Shown piece after piece: positions 27,170 through 39,859 of a stretch of 64,000 nt of DNA. The notes beneath the pieces were generated by a model, which was not told the origin of the DNA, did no database searches, and was given only the letters and a program-made list of their open reading frames with translations. The DNA is from Patagioenas fasciata (taxonomy: Eukaryota; Chordata; Aves; Columbiformes; Columbidae): contig NC_092520.1 of assembly GCF_037038585.1 (NCBI RefSeq), positions 7,022,501 through 7,086,500 on the forward strand, given 5' to 3'. Positions within the stretch are counted from its first letter, which is position 1; each line of letters opens with the position of its first letter. The translations under genes were made by a program, and so were the position numbers.

Positions 27170-29437
27170 TTAAAGAGAGGAATAAAGAAGTGTGTCAGCA
27201 GGCCATAGTAAAGTATGTTTAGAAGCTGTTCCATAAATATAATATTATCTAACTGGCATAAGGGCCTCACTCATGTATTAGCTTAAAACTTCTTCCTCAG
27301 ACCTTTGTTTTTACTAGAAAACACAAAAGATCTTACAGGCAATCTTCAGCTGAGCATCAAGATCTCTTCAGTTTCTCATTTCGTATTTGTCTTTGAAATC
27401 ATGGAATTTAGTTTGAAATGACAATTTTTTCTTATTTTTAATTTAAAAAACCCCAAGTAATTCAGCCTGCCTTTCATGATTGGATTATTTTAGCTATGCC
27501 ATCTTCTAGATTTTTATTTTCCAGAGAGTAAGTGTTTAATTTACCCATATCACAATTTATTTTTTTATAAATCCTTGAGGATCTATTGCTTTTATGAATC
27601 TTATCTAAAGAAGATTCATCAATCAGTATGGCATCACTAACTAGACTATTATATTTTAAAAAAATTATTAGCCTTCAGGGAAATCAAATGCTCTCCGTCT
27701 TTCTGAGGGCAACCTATCTTCTATTAGGAGTATCATTAGGTTTATTAAATGGCTCCTCCAAACTTTTGACGTGAAGAATGTCTTTCATTAAGAAAGGGTT
27801 AGAGTGTCCTTTTCAGAGGAAGCACAGTCTTGCAGATTATATGATAAAAATTGCATGTGATCTGACCGTGGTGAATGATCAAACTTTTCCTTGGTTTAAA
27901 GACGTGGCTTTTTTTACAACTAAGAAATATTATGTTCATAGGTAAACATTAGGGGTTTGATTCAGTGGAGTCACAATGGAGTTACATTAGCATAAAAAAA
28001 TCATACAGAAATGGCATATGTACTCCCATGAAGTATAGCATACAGTAAACAAAATGTTATCTTCCAAAATATTTGCATGAAATTTCAGTAAAGCTGAGAT
28101 TTGACCAGCAGCATTTCAGACTGAAGAGACAACTACAACTTCTAATAAGGTTTGCACAAAAGTGACTTTTCAAACTCTGAAAGACAGTCTATTGCTGAAT
28201 TATTACCTGGAAAATTCCATGTTTGTCCAGTGTTTTTTGTAACATTAAATGTATAATCATTTTGGAGAGTTCTTGTTCAATACATCAAAATGTTGTATAG
28301 TCTCTCACTCAAAATGATTTGTGCTGTGTCATGCAGGAAGGTCCCACTTGGGCAGCAGGGAATTAAATTCAGTTTCTAAGCTCAAGATCAGCACTTGTGT
28401 TATCAAACCAGCAACCTGACCCTCAAAATCAGGTTTCTTCAGGGACATTTGTCTCAGTAACTTTAGCAACTGGTTATGCAGATGTCTATATTTGAGATAG
28501 TCACTCTGGGCTCCTCCAGGAGAGGAAGAGAATCAAAATGCTTTAAAAACATGATGCATTTGAACTATTTTGCACATTTCTGTTTGAGTAAGTGAAAACA
28601 CATTCTACAAGTGCTCATTTTTTCTCCATTGACTGTAAAGTAGTTCTACTGATTTCAGTTGCTACAAGCTGAATAAACATCTAACAACAGATGCGTACAT
28701 TTTCCCATAGGATTTACAGGAGGAGCATCAACTTTTTTCATTCTCATACAGTGTTTGTTTGATAGTAGGGCAGATTTTAAATGACATTTGCATATATTCA
28801 TACCTCACATTCTCACTAGCAGACTTGAAATTTGCAGAAACTTGTTAGGAAATTCTCAACAGATAAATTCAGGCAAATTCTAGATGGACATCCCTGTTCA
28901 AATTCAAAATACGGTATTGCTACATCAGACACTCATAGCACAATCTTAACATTTCCAGTAATGTCACAGGAGGGAGGAAAGGAACAGCAGGAAGTCAAAT
29001 TCAAATTCCTTGCATATCTTAATGTAGTTAACCAATTAACCTGGATATTCAAGTAATTTTCCATGTAAATATGGATATTAATTAAACAGGTACAACAGAT
29101 TTAATGCAGGAAGCAGAGGTAGATTTGAGACTTAATTGTTCAGCTCTGTCAAAAATACAGAATCTTTCTCAAGGTGGTATAAAATTTGGAGGTCAGCATC
29201 AGGTGGGACCTGGGTTTTCTCCCAGACACTGAGTAGTCATAAATAAATATGCTTTTTTCCCTGAATTAAGCAGTCTTTTCATTTCACTCAGAATATCTCC
29301 CATCTTTTAAATGAATTAATTGTCACCAACTTTGGTTTCTGCATGCTTAAGTTTTTGTTTTAATTTTGCTTTTTTCTGGAATACAAAATTGCGTATTCTT
29401 CCACCAGTTATCAAGAATCAGCTTTGAAACAATTGCA

Positions 29438-29467
29438 CAAAAAACAAACAAACAAACAAACAAACCA
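29438..29467. repeat. (CAAA)n microsatellite
   Basis: Five perfect CAAA tetramers inside an A/C-rich tract that ends in CCACACAAAAAAACCC. Confidence 0.88.
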
Positions 29468-29773
29468 CACAAAAAAACCCAGGCTATTGACAAGAAGCAT
29501 CTTAAATGCAAAAGTTCTGCAAAGAAGGATCTCTGATAATGGAAACAAACACTGCAAATGATTAAAAGCTGAAAGCATCTGGCAAAAAGCAAATTAAATG
29601 AGCTTCTGGAGTGAACAGATGTGATCTTTAGAGTTTAGAAATAAGATTTCCCTCTTCCCATTCCCTGATGAAACACAGAGGCAGGACGCTACAGCATACT
29701 TTATTTTTCACCTCTTTGCTCTGAGGTACAGTTTATTCTTTCTGGGGTTTATATTGAAGATATCCAAGGCCTT

Positions 29774-29818
29774 ATTCAGAAAAAAAAAAAAAATATATAT
29801 ATATATATTATTCTGAAT
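29774..29818. repeat. A-tract and (AT)n bounded by an 8-bp inverted repeat
   Basis: ATTCAGAA at 29774-29781 and TTCTGAAT at 29811-29818 are exact reverse complements. Between them lie an A run and about eight AT dinucleotides, which can themselves pair, so the whole segment can extrude as a hairpin. It lies 10 bp from the tail of the next CR1 fragment. Confidence 0.8.
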
Positions 29819-29827
29819 ACCTGTGAC

Positions 29828-29905
29828 ATAGAATCATAGAATCATAAAATCGTAGAATCATTTTGGTTGAAGAGATCCTCAAGGTCATCAAGTCCAACCA
29901 TAACA
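29828..29905 (-). mobile_element. CR1 LINE tail fragment (minus strand)
   Basis: Read on the plus strand, three or four degenerate copies of ATAGAATC lead into ATTTTGGTTGAAGAGATCCT and CATCAAGTCCAACCAT, the reverse complement of a CR1 3' UTR and octamer tail. The match is lost after about 80 bp, so only the extreme 3' end was inserted or survives. Confidence 0.85.
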
Positions 29906-30174
29906 TATAAGGTTACCTTATCCTGGAGGTACAGGTTGTTTATATTATTTCCTTCAGTTAAGCTTGAGCAATTTACTATGTAGTACAAACTCAGACCAAA
30001 GGGTCTTGTTAACCCCCAGATCTTACTAGTCTATATGTGCAAAGAGAGAAATGTGAACATTCAGGAAGTTAAAAGTTCTAAAAACTAAGCTAGGTCAGGG
30101 TTATAAGTTTAGTAAAGCGTACTCTGAAAGAGGTTTACATTTTACTACTCTCAGCCTACTAATAAGATACTATA
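29906..30174. other. Spacer between two CR1 fragments
   Basis: Nothing recognised. Confidence 0.4.
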
Positions 30175-30815
30175 GCAGCTCTGCTCAAAAGGATCTGGAA
30201 GTCCTAGAGGACAGAAGGTTAGTAATGAGTCAACCCTGTACCCTGGCAGTGATGATGTCCAACACCATCCTGGACTCTACCAGAAAAAACAGAGTAAGGA
30301 GACTAAGTAAAGTCACCATCCCCTTTTACTCAGCATTTGTTAGACCACAGCGAGATATTGCATCCAGCTTTGCAACTGCAGTATAAAAAGGTTGGAGCTA
30401 AAGAACAAGATAACTAGAGGGACTGGAGCACGTGCAACTGTGAGGAGAGGGACCTGATCTTATTTACCGAGGGAGCATCTAACAGCAGCCCCCAAATAAC
30501 TGTGGGAAGGATATCAAGGAGAAAAATCTGGATTCTTCACCATGGTGTACAGTTGAAGGATGGGAGACAATAGACATAAGTTGAAATGAGAGGTTCAGGC
30601 TACATAGAAGAAAAAGTTTTCGCTCTGGGGAGACTTAGGTTGCCCAGAGAAGACGTGTGATCTCTGGCACCGGAGATTTTCAAGACCAGTTTGCATAGAA
30701 CCCTGAGGCATGTGGTCTGATTTTAGCTCTGCACCTGCTTGGAAAAAGATTGGACTACAGACCTAATGAGAACTCTTCACATATTAGTTTCCCTGTGATC
30801 TTATGACCCTAGAAT
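30175..30815 (+). mobile_element. Old CR1 LINE, ORF2 C-terminus and 3' UTR
   Basis: The sequence keeps the CR1 order but is heavily mutated: CAAAAGGATCTGGAAGTCCT (the KDLGVL block), a segment equivalent to the VRPxLE block (AGACCACAGCGAGATATTGC), GGGACTGGAGCACGTGCAAC (the GLEH block), AGGTTGCCCAGAGAAGACGT and a 3' UTR block GGAAAAAGATTGGACTACAG. The tail has decayed to TGTGATCTTATGACCCTAG. Many indels and stops break the frame. It is more divergent than the copies at 23 kb and 59 kb, so it belongs to an older CR1 wave. Confidence 0.85.
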
Positions 30816-32227
30816 TAAAAACAAGATTTGGGGTTAAGTTCTGAATTTGAGGTGTAAGCAAAGAGAATTTCTCCCTCACTTCGTTATTCATTAGTTTTTT
30901 TGGAAACAGGCTGTAGTTTACCTTCACTCTAAGTAACAACCTTGCATCAAAAAAAAGCCTTTGTCACATTCAATCTTTAGCAGAAAAAGCCTTCAAGATA
31001 TTGAAGTGTAGTTAGTCATAAATACTAAGAATAATAATGAAAATATTTAAATTTTGAGTTCCAGAATAATCCTTTTAACTGGCATAATCTTTCTACCTGT
31101 GCTTTAGTATTTGCTTGTAAGCATGTTTTATATAATAATTTATAATAAGTGTTTTTCGCTGTGATCTGTCCTGACCACAATATGCAACACTTGTCTTCTA
31201 CAACAGGATCAGACTGTCAAATGTAAATGTCTATCAGTAAGAAAATCATCCTGGCCTGCTTTTATGGTCATTGAAGATAAACTGGCATCCTTAGCTCACA
31301 AGCCTTCTACATCCCACATCTGAAATAAATCAACTTTTACACTGTAAAACCATTAATTATTTTATCTCTATTGACTACAGAATTAATATCTCTGAACTTG
31401 AGATGAGGCAGGTGTTATTTGTGGTCCCGTCTCCATCTGTTGTCACTTAAACCTCCATCTACACATGTGCAGATGACATAGGTAATTCCTTATCCAAAAG
31501 AAGCATTAGAAATGGATTTTAATGAGAAGACAGAACAGACTACATGCACAGGCACAAGGTATGGCCAAATAAACCCACTGATCAGCCCTGTTTACGTGCA
31601 CCCCTCTCCTTTTATCCCCTTGTCTGTCTTCCTACACTTGTTCCTCCCCCAACCACCTTGATCCCTTGCTTTTGTCACCTTTGCTTCATTACCCAAACAG
31701 CCCAAGTTGTGCAGTCCTCAAATGCTCTTCCCAGCACAAGACGATGTGTCTCATCCCTGTAAGCAGTGTCCCACCCCCATGTCTACAAGGTGCTTTCCCA
31801 TTGACCTACAGTGTTGGGTGACCCCTGGCCCATGGGGCTGAGGCTTCCCCACCCACCTTTGAGCCCTCCGTGTTCCTTCATGTGAGTGGAGATGGGCCTT
31901 TTATCCTGTAAACTAACAATGCATACTTGCAAGAGTGAGGGCTAGAAATGCACAATTTATCATCCAAATTTTGCAGGCTTTTCCAAAAACAACACTAAAA
32001 TCTAAGGGCTAATACAAATCAGAGCAGCTGTCATCTGGCTTTTAATGATTTCAGTGTATCATCACTTTAAGTGTGCCTTTTCTTCAGCTTTATCACCCTA
32101 TGAAACTTTCATTTTATATTCCATTTTTCAGGCATTAGACATGTCTGCATGGCAATATTGTCAATATATCTGAAACTGTATGAAAGTTGTTTTTTTCAAC
32201 TCACGTGTTAAAAACTTCGTGGAATAC

Positions 32228-32339
32228 TGCACGGCAGAACAGTTACATGAATGTCAGGTTAGATATGTTATGTTGGCACGTGGTGCACGACAGAACAGCT
32301 ACATGAATGTCAGGTTAGATATGTTATGTTGGCATGTGG
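32228..32339. repeat. 56-bp tandem duplication (2 copies)
   Basis: Units 32228-32283 and 32284-32339 both begin TGCACG and contain ACATGAATGTCAGGTTAGAT. They differ at about three bases (GGC against GAC, GTTAC against GCTAC, GCACG against GCATG). Since 56 is not a multiple of three, an ORF running through it changes frame between copies, which argues against a coding role. Confidence 0.95.
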
Positions 32340-35050
32340 TATCCCTACAGTCTTCACAATTTTTCAAATATTTTTCCCCTATATTCAACAATAAAAGATA
32401 CTCTTTTCTTTCAGATTCCAATGAGGTCAAGAAAAAAAAGAAGAGAGAGAGAAAGACATTCTCTTTATGAAAAGACAATGAAATGTGTCTGGGAAGCTTT
32501 AAACTTCACTATTTTTTAACAGTTTTTATTTTTTTTTTCTTTCCTTCCATTTCCAACCAGTTCAATACATCACTTCTAAAGATGACATTTCTTTTTTTTC
32601 CACCACACAAAACCAGAAAACTCCAAACACCTAAATCATAAACTTATTTTTCTCTTTATCTTGAACACCATTTGGAGTTTTGTTGTCTGACAGTTGTGTC
32701 GCCCTCATTACCAATGATTTTGTGGTATCGCTTTACAGCTGACTTTGTTCTGACACATAAGATCAGAAAAGCCTGAGCCTAAATGCCTAAGCCATAAATT
32801 TTAACTGTCCTTCAGTTTAAATGCTTCCTGAAGACTGTTCTCCATTTGGTGATTTGTAGATGCTGGGTTTTTCTTCCCACTTTTTTTACATTGCCCTCTA
32901 GAAATGCTGACAAAGATTGGCTGCGTGAGTTCACCCTGTGTCAGCCTTTCATACTCTTCCAAGTTGAAATGTTTCTATTGTCATTAGCAAGAAATATTCA
33001 ACATATGTAGATGCATATTCTGCACACTATTATGCTTCCAGCAGCCAAATCATTTATTTGTCATGTTGTCAGAGTTTTCAAAGCCACTAGGAAATGCCAG
33101 TCTTTGCATGTAAGACCCAACTCACCGTGTGTGTGGCATAGAGGCTACAGGAAATACAAGTACTGGGGTGTCAGTAGGCCCCTGTTGACCTCTAGACACT
33201 GCACAGAGCACGAAAAAGGGATCCCCAAGCCCCATTGTTCATAGTGTCTGTGCATCTTTTGGTCACATTTTATAAAATGTGGCACTTGACAGGTACGTTG
33301 AGTAAATTCCTCATTTTTTCAGTTGCAAGACAAGACTGAAAAAAACACTCAAATGAAACAGGCTTTCAAAGGTTCTAAAAATATCAATGACATCTTCTTC
33401 TCAGATTTGTCTACAATCCTGCTCTGAAACACATGCTAAGATATGTACGAGAGGAAGGCGATGGGCAAAATATAACCTGAGCCTTTCCTTCTGTACAAAA
33501 TAAACAAACTGTAGGAAGAGGGCATGGTAAACCTCTGCAGAAGATGGATCTAATGCAAAAGGCAAGGATGCATCTGACTGAGTAGTCTCATAGCAGGGTC
33601 TTACTGTACTATGGATCAATGCTTGCTATCATTATTGTTCTGGCAGGAAATCAGGATTAGTTCAGGGTTAGATCTCTGTGGAGATTCCCTGACCCACTGA
33701 CACATGTCACCTGTGGTAGGAAGTGCAGTCTACTAATTCCTGATTGTGCTGTGGCATTACTTTATATCAGGATGATAATAACTTAAATACAGGACAAAAG
33801 AAATGCAATAATCACAAATTACTCTTTAAAGTGTTAAAGTAGGGACAGGAGGAGAGAGCCAGAGATATGTACAGGAATGATGTGGGTGATGGGGATATTT
33901 GAGAAATGGGTATTTAGACAATGAAAAGATTCAGGAAAAAAAAAAAAAGGGGGGGTTGGAGGAACAAGAATAGTAAAGGTCAACATTGTGGAGTGCAAGG
34001 ATTAAGCGACATGTAAGAGAATCAGAGATGGGATTCAGGGAGATCAACAGCAGTTCTTAACCTGATTTAAAAAAAAAAAAAATGTAAAAAGGGGAGACAA
34101 GGAGAGGCAAGCAAAAAGAAACAATTACTGAAGCCATAGCTCAGGTATAGTAACACTTATCCGCCTTTATGAAATATTTTTTGTAGACTACGGAAATTCA
34201 GGCTGCAGAATGCAGAAATGGTGTCCCAGCTGACTAGTAGGAGTAGTGTTAATATGAGTATTATAATTATTTGGGAATGTGGTAGCAGGGAAGAGCATCA
34301 CTGAGAGTAAGTGACTACATGATGCTGTGAATAACACAGATAAAGTGAAAAAACAGATAGCTCCTGGCTGGTCCAGATACAGCAGGGGCCAAGATAATAT
34401 AACAAATAAAACTAGGAGAACTGAGCAGGAAATCAGTAGTAACAGCTAATTATAGGTCCAGTGACTCAGAAGCAAATTCTGCTTAGTCTACAAACCTTTC
34501 ACGAGGAGATATATAAATGGGCATTGTGTTTCTTTATCCCTATTACTTTGTAAAGAATATCATCCTACTGGGCTAACTCCCTATCTCTTACTCTTCTCAC
34601 ACTTACAGACCATCAACAAATTAATGGCAACATTTCTGTTTCACTTGTCAATAATTTCTGACCCGCAACAGAAAAGAAGAAGAATTTTTGATGCCTCTAA
34701 CCCAGCTGACTTCCCAGGTAGATTCTATCCTGTCATCTCTGGCATGGATTTGGCTACCCATTCAAGTTCTCATGATGCTACAAGCTACGTGAAATTAATT
34801 TCCTGCAACAAGAACTACAAACAAAAATATGTTCATTATATTCCAGTAGGAATAGAAATGAATGACATAATAGGTATCTTCAGCCCCATAGAAAAAATCC
34901 TGGGTTTGCGTACATCCAAAGTTGAAAACTACTTATTTACATAAGCCCAGTTCATGTAGAAATAGTACAATATTTATAGTGGTCTGCTTTTATTGAAGAA
35001 AATGTGGGGTTTTGATTGTTTTGCTGTTATAGTGATTGGCTGTTGGTTTG

Positions 35051-35069
35051 TTTTTTTTTTTTTTTTTTT
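35051..35069. repeat. Poly-T tract (T19)
   Basis: Uninterrupted run of 19 T. No minus-strand retrogene body recognised beyond it. Confidence 0.8.
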
Positions 35070-36004
35070 CCCAAATCCAGTAATTGTAATCATAGAGGAA
35101 AAAAAAATATCACCTTTGTACATCACAAACAAAATTCCTCTACTCACCCAGATGTTATTATCCTATAAAAGCAATAAACTAAAATCAGAGTAGTACTTTA
35201 CAAGAGGGCGATACTGCTTCCGTTGTCACCTAATATACCATTTAAACCAGCTAATTCTGACCACCACTTATAATATTGCCTCTGAACAAATTATCCCTGT
35301 GCCTGAATTTACAACCATGCACATTAGCCTTAGACCTCATCTTACCTCAGAGAACCTTCTTCATTTCCTCTAAAAAGCACAGAAACCTTTTAAGGACACT
35401 TGGGCTCATAATGTCACTTTCCTTTGTAAAGTTAGCTGTATGAAAAACATTTTTGCTAGGGAGAATTAGATACCTTTTTGACTTTTTTTGATTGGATATC
35501 ACGCAAAGCTCATAGAGATCAATGGCTTTTCTGAGAAAAGTGCATTAAGGCAGATTCTCAGCTGAGGTAAAGTGACAATTTGAATGTCAAAGTTTACCAC
35601 TTGTAGAGCTGGTCAAGTAGCCTTCATTTCTGTCAAATACAGCATTTAATGAAGAAAGGCTGTGAACCTTAACTATTTACAGTGTTTATCACCAGGAACC
35701 TGAAAGAACTAACTAGCTGGTTTACATATTCAGAATCATAAGTTTGCAACTTCCTGAGACCTGAAGCACTGCTTTCAGGTGAGCTGCTTTGGTATCATGT
35801 GGTGTCTTGTCCTTGTGCAAAACTTAAATATGCCTAATCTTCTTTTTTGTCAATTAAAGCAATCTAATAGGTTTTTGAATGTGTTGTGATAGAAACAGAC
35901 ATCCCAGTTAAGGATGAAGCCACATGGCAGAAAGGGTCCTATGATGAATGAAAACACATATATTCCACATGGATTAATGTGACACACTTGCAAAGTTATT
36001 AGAT

Positions 36005-36225
36005 TAGAATCATAGAATTATTTTGGTTTGAAGAAGCCCTCAAGATCATCGAGTCCAACGCTGGTACTAAACGATGTCCATAAGAACCTCACCTACACAT
36101 CTTTTAAACACCTCCAGGGATGCCAGGGATGGTGACTCAACCACTTCCCTGGACTTCCCTGTTTCAGTGCTTGACAACATTAGGATCTTGTCCAGAAAGT
36201 GATGTAGAAGGTGAATTTTTCCTGG
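36005..36225 (-). mobile_element. CR1 LINE, 3' end fragment (minus strand)
   Basis: The plus strand shows TAGAATCATAGAATTATTTT, CAAGATCATCGAGTCCAACG, ACTAAACGATGTCCATAAG, CACCTCCAGGGATGCCAGGG and TTTCAGTGCTTGACAAC, in the order expected for the reverse complement of a CR1 3' end. The 5' side fades out near 36225 (GTGAATTTTTCCTGGTGA). It is a dead, 5'-truncated copy. Confidence 0.92.
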
Positions 36226-38255
36226 TGAAAAGTTACATAAGAAAACCTGATGTAAGATGAGCTTTCATCCATCTCCTAATATTCAGACCTGAGATCAGAT
36301 GCCTAAATTAGTATCATGCATGTCCCAAGCTCCTTCTAGAGACAAGTAGAAGAGACAGGCACCTCCAAATCTGATTCAATCCACTGGTCTTCACAGTTCT
36401 GGATAAGTGAGTTCTGGGGTCTCAATTAGGCTCACAGGAACAATGTTTTCAAGTTTGGAAAATCTTCCTGTGCTGTTGTTGAAGGAAGATGAGAACTAGA
36501 TGGTGGCAAAGGATCATGTTCCCTGAGCTGAGTAGAGATGATGCAGTGCACTCTTGGCAGCTTGGATTATTAGTCCAGAAATCTAACATTTCACCCCACC
36601 TGCTGTCTCTTTTAAATAGATGTCTAGGATTGGAAAACCTTCTTGTATCACCTTATCCTGACTTAGGTGTCTCAATTAAATGTCTAATACAGTAAGTGTT
36701 ATCAAAGAGGCAGAAAGCATAAAGTGTGTTCTTCATTAAACCAAGTACAAAATTAACTTTGTTTCCAAAGGCAGAAATTTAGGGCTACCAAAACACCATT
36801 GTGTTTAGCTTTTCAAGCACAGTAGTGCTTCATACTCACCTTTATGAAATTTCATGTACATAGTATTGTGTTTCATAATTGGTTCCTTAACTCAAGTTGT
36901 AGATACAAGGAGGGTACAACCTGAGGAACTCTGTCAAAACCATAGGGGCCAAACAGCATCACAGTTAAATGTAGGCAGTGGTATTTGTTCCTATACATTC
37001 ACTTCCCCTGATTTAACCTCAGTTGTAGGGTATGTTGACACCTTTCAAAAAATCAGCTCAGTAGGGCTTGTCCTACATTTCCCTACGTACTTCGCAAATA
37101 TACACTGAAATATGAAGATGTCATCCCCCATGCAAAAGAAATAATCATCGATTCATCCAGTGAAACAGTTCCCTATTTAGAAGGAAGCTCTAAGGTCAAG
37201 TGCTGATGTCTTTCATCAAAGCAGATTCCCATGCAATTCAAGGGAAATTCTGCCAGATGAAGAACTAAATAAAAAACTTAGGTGCTGACCCCTACTGCTC
37301 ATAAATTATGATTTATGCACTGTTTTTACCAAACGTTGCACTTCATGGATTCTTTGATTCAGTACTTCATGCCATCTAATTCCAGTTATTTTAAGAAGTG
37401 ATTGGTATAACGTTAGTAAGATGAACCTAAATTGCAAAAAACACTGGCTGTCTGCCAAGAGTTTGAAGAGGGAGGTACTCATTTTCAGAAGTGCTTGACA
37501 GAAACTAGATTTTTTTTAAGTATCCCTAAAGGACCATGTGTGCTCTGGCTTAAAGACTGGGAAGAAGTGAAGTGGGACTAAAAGGCAAAAGATTCATTCT
37601 TATCAGAATATGCTCTACATGACAAAAATGTCCACTGGTCTCAAGGTGATATAGGATATGTCTGAGAATTGTCTCCTTACATCTTAGACATCTGCTGTTG
37701 TAATAGGATCTCTGGGCTTCTCAGAGGGGTTTAGTTCAGCAGAAATAAAATGAATGCACAAATAAATGTTTATAGTTACTTGAAAGTAGTTTCTAACTGG
37801 TTGTCAGTTTTCATCAGCCCCATTTAGAAAGTCATCAACAGTCATATGTTGTGTATTTTCGATTGTGTATGATACACTTCAGCCTGGTCTTGAAAATCCT
37901 GTGATTCACTGGGGAGAATGGTACCTCATTATTTTCATGTCATAACTTAGGAAGAATTTTTCTTGCTAGGAATATTATTCTGTATTTTCCTAATTCTAAA
38001 TATCTTGTTCTTTCCCCTGAAGGATCTAGTACTACATGTAGCATTAGCTAGTGTTGGAGAAATGTTGCTATGGGTCAGATCCACTCTGGCAGTTTCTGTG
38101 ATTCTACCAAAGAAATAAGGATATATGTGAAAATCTCGCACTTTGGTTCATCTCAAATAAGACTGTGCCACTTCTAGCTGAAGACATATTACAAGAGCTC
38201 TTCTCTCATTAGGGGTGATCAAGGACATTTCAGACTGTGACGTGCAACGTCATTG

Positions 38256-38303
38256 TTTTGTTTTTTTGTGGTTTGTATGGGTTTTGTTTTGTTTTGTTTT
38301 GTC
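38256..38303. repeat. (TTTTG)n low-complexity repeat
   Basis: Imperfect TTTTG and TTTG units interrupted by GGTTTGTATGGG. Confidence 0.8.
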
Positions 38304-38729
38304 CTAATGTAATGTTTAGGAAAGTTTAGTATTCATAAGATCTGATTTTTTCCAAAAAAAAAAAAAAAGAGGAAAAGATGAAATGTGGTATTAGGACCTC
38401 AAGCTGCTCTTTTGAATAGTTAAGAATGCTGAAAAAAGTGCTCTTTTGAAAATCTTGTGGTGTACTGTCTGTATCTAAAAAAAAAAAATAATTATACAAT
38501 GCATGCAAGCATATATTTCTTTTGATTCTTATTAGACCTAAAAAAGGAACATCTTATATAACATATATGTCTGCAGAAGTAGATTATCTTGTCTTTTTTT
38601 TTTTTTTTGCATAGGCTGTTTGCAGGAGAGCTCCCCTTTCATCATAATTAGCTACTGAAAAGTGGAACACTGGCTGATTAAAAACATTTATTTATTTTTA
38701 TAAAATTATTTGTCCCCAGAGGCTAAGCA

Positions 38730-38771
38730 AAACATGATCTGTATATACAGATTTTTCTGCAGATCATGTTT
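38730..38771. repeat. 12-bp perfect inverted repeat (hairpin)
   Basis: AAACATGATCTG at 38730-38741 pairs perfectly with CAGATCATGTTT at 38760-38771 across an 18-base loop. An overlapping palindrome, ATCTGTATATACAGAT at 38738-38753, offers an alternative fold. There is no U run suggesting a terminator, and none would be expected in this genome. Confidence 0.85.
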
Positions 38772-39424
38772 AGATATTTATGTATATATTCCACGTGATT
38801 GATCTACCTCTGGTCAGAAGTAAAGTACAGCCTCAGAATTAAATGTGTGCCAAACCTGAATCTTCTTACTAATTTTCTAAATGTCATCAATGTCCTGGTA
38901 TTCTATAGGTTACAATATTTTACATTTAAATTTCATCACAGCCTCCTCTAGACAAAGTACTTTCTTAAAAATTTAAGTGCATGCAGCTATAGCTTGTTTT
39001 CCTTTTTAAAACAGGATAAAATCACTTGACGTGAACAACATAAGCTATTTAGTTCTTCAAAATTACACATTCTTGTAAGGATTTGTAGACTGCTAATGAC
39101 GCTGATCTTTAGTCTTATTCTGATAAAGGAAATCTCTTATCTGATAGTGAATTTAGTAACTTATGTTTTTAAAATTATTTCTGCTGCACTATTAACAGTT
39201 TGTAATGACTTAGCACTTAGAAGGCTCAGTCAGAAACTTAGACTTGTTTTGCCAAATATGGTACAGAAAAAAAAGAATGAAGGAGAGATTTTATCCACAA
39301 CAACTTGTGGTATAAGAACAAACATTGTTCTCAAATGTTTTCATGTTCCTACTCTTCCATGTACAATTTTTTTCTTGTGTAAGGGGGTATTTTTCTTCAT
39401 CAATTTATTGAAGATAAATTCTTT

Positions 39425-39476
39425 ACTAACTGGAAAAACTGGGAATACAAAAACATTGAATTTGTTTCCAGTTAGT
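39425..39476. repeat. 12-bp perfect inverted repeat
   Basis: ACTAACTGGAAA at 39425-39436 pairs with TTTCCAGTTAGT at 39465-39476 across a 28-base loop. No function can be assigned. Confidence 0.8.
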
Positions 39477-39859
39477 TTAATTTTAGACAGACATTGATTT
39501 CATATTTTGCTTACCTCTAAATATAGAAAAAATATCATGTTCCTAAAAGTAATGAACATGTAGCAAACAAAATATTGTCAATATTTACTAGTTTTGAAGG
39601 ATAAAATAAACTCCATATTATTAAAAAATGTTAACAGCTACTCAGATAATATTTTTCTAACATTTTTATTCATTTTAAAGTGCTGTAAAATTACAAAACC
39701 TAAAGCATTTTGTAAAACAAAAAACCCGCATATAAAATTCTCTCTTCAATGTTATAACAAAATTTTTGTCACTAAAGAAATCGAAAAGTATAATTCAGTT
39801 TAAATAGACAAAATAATTATGAGTTAAAATTATAAATTGGACTCAGTGACTCAAAATCT

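Larger units (their letters stand above)
26441..29772. other. Gene-free stretch
   Basis: AT-rich DNA with a 29-bp tandem duplication at 27112-27169 and a CAAA microsatellite at 29438-29467. A faint reverse-MIR-like segment near 28345-28425 and the block TTCAGTGGAGTCACAATGG near 27961 may be ancient amniote repeat relics. No gene supported. Confidence 0.45.
30816..36004. other. Gene-free stretch
   Basis: AT-rich DNA with a GC-richer patch near 31540-31890 in which I recognise nothing. It holds a 56-bp tandem duplication at 32228-32339, an A-run/G-run junction near 33938-33956, an A run near 34068-34081 and a T19 run at 35051-35069. A faint segment at 35550-35600 (GCAGATTCTCAGCTGAGGTA) may be an ancient amniote repeat. 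The 106-codon ORF at 34624-34944 has no recognised domain. Confidence 0.45.
36226..39859. other. Gene-free stretch
   Basis: AT-rich DNA. Holds TTTTG repeats at 38256-38303, an A15 run at 38354-38368, a hairpin at 38730-38771 and another at 39425-39476. The 133-codon ORF at 39096-39497 is the longest outside repeats but is extremely AT-rich and has no recognised domain. Confidence 0.5.

Noticed and set aside
28345..28425. Reverse MIR-like segment
   Set aside because: Only one or two weak blocks, without co-linear support.
31540..31890. GC-richer patch as a CpG island or exon
   Set aside because: CpG remains scarce and no open frame resembles a protein.
34624..34944. 106-codon plus-strand ORF after an acceptor-like CTTACAG
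   Set aside because: No recognisable domain and no donor near its end; probably chance.
35550..35600. Ancient amniote repeat (CAGATTCTCAGCTG block)
   Set aside because: Only a short block matches what I remember; not enough for a call.
39096..39497. 133-codon plus-strand ORF
   Set aside because: Very AT-rich, rich in L/I/N/K/F codons, no domain, no splice or promoter context; expected by chance in 64 kb.
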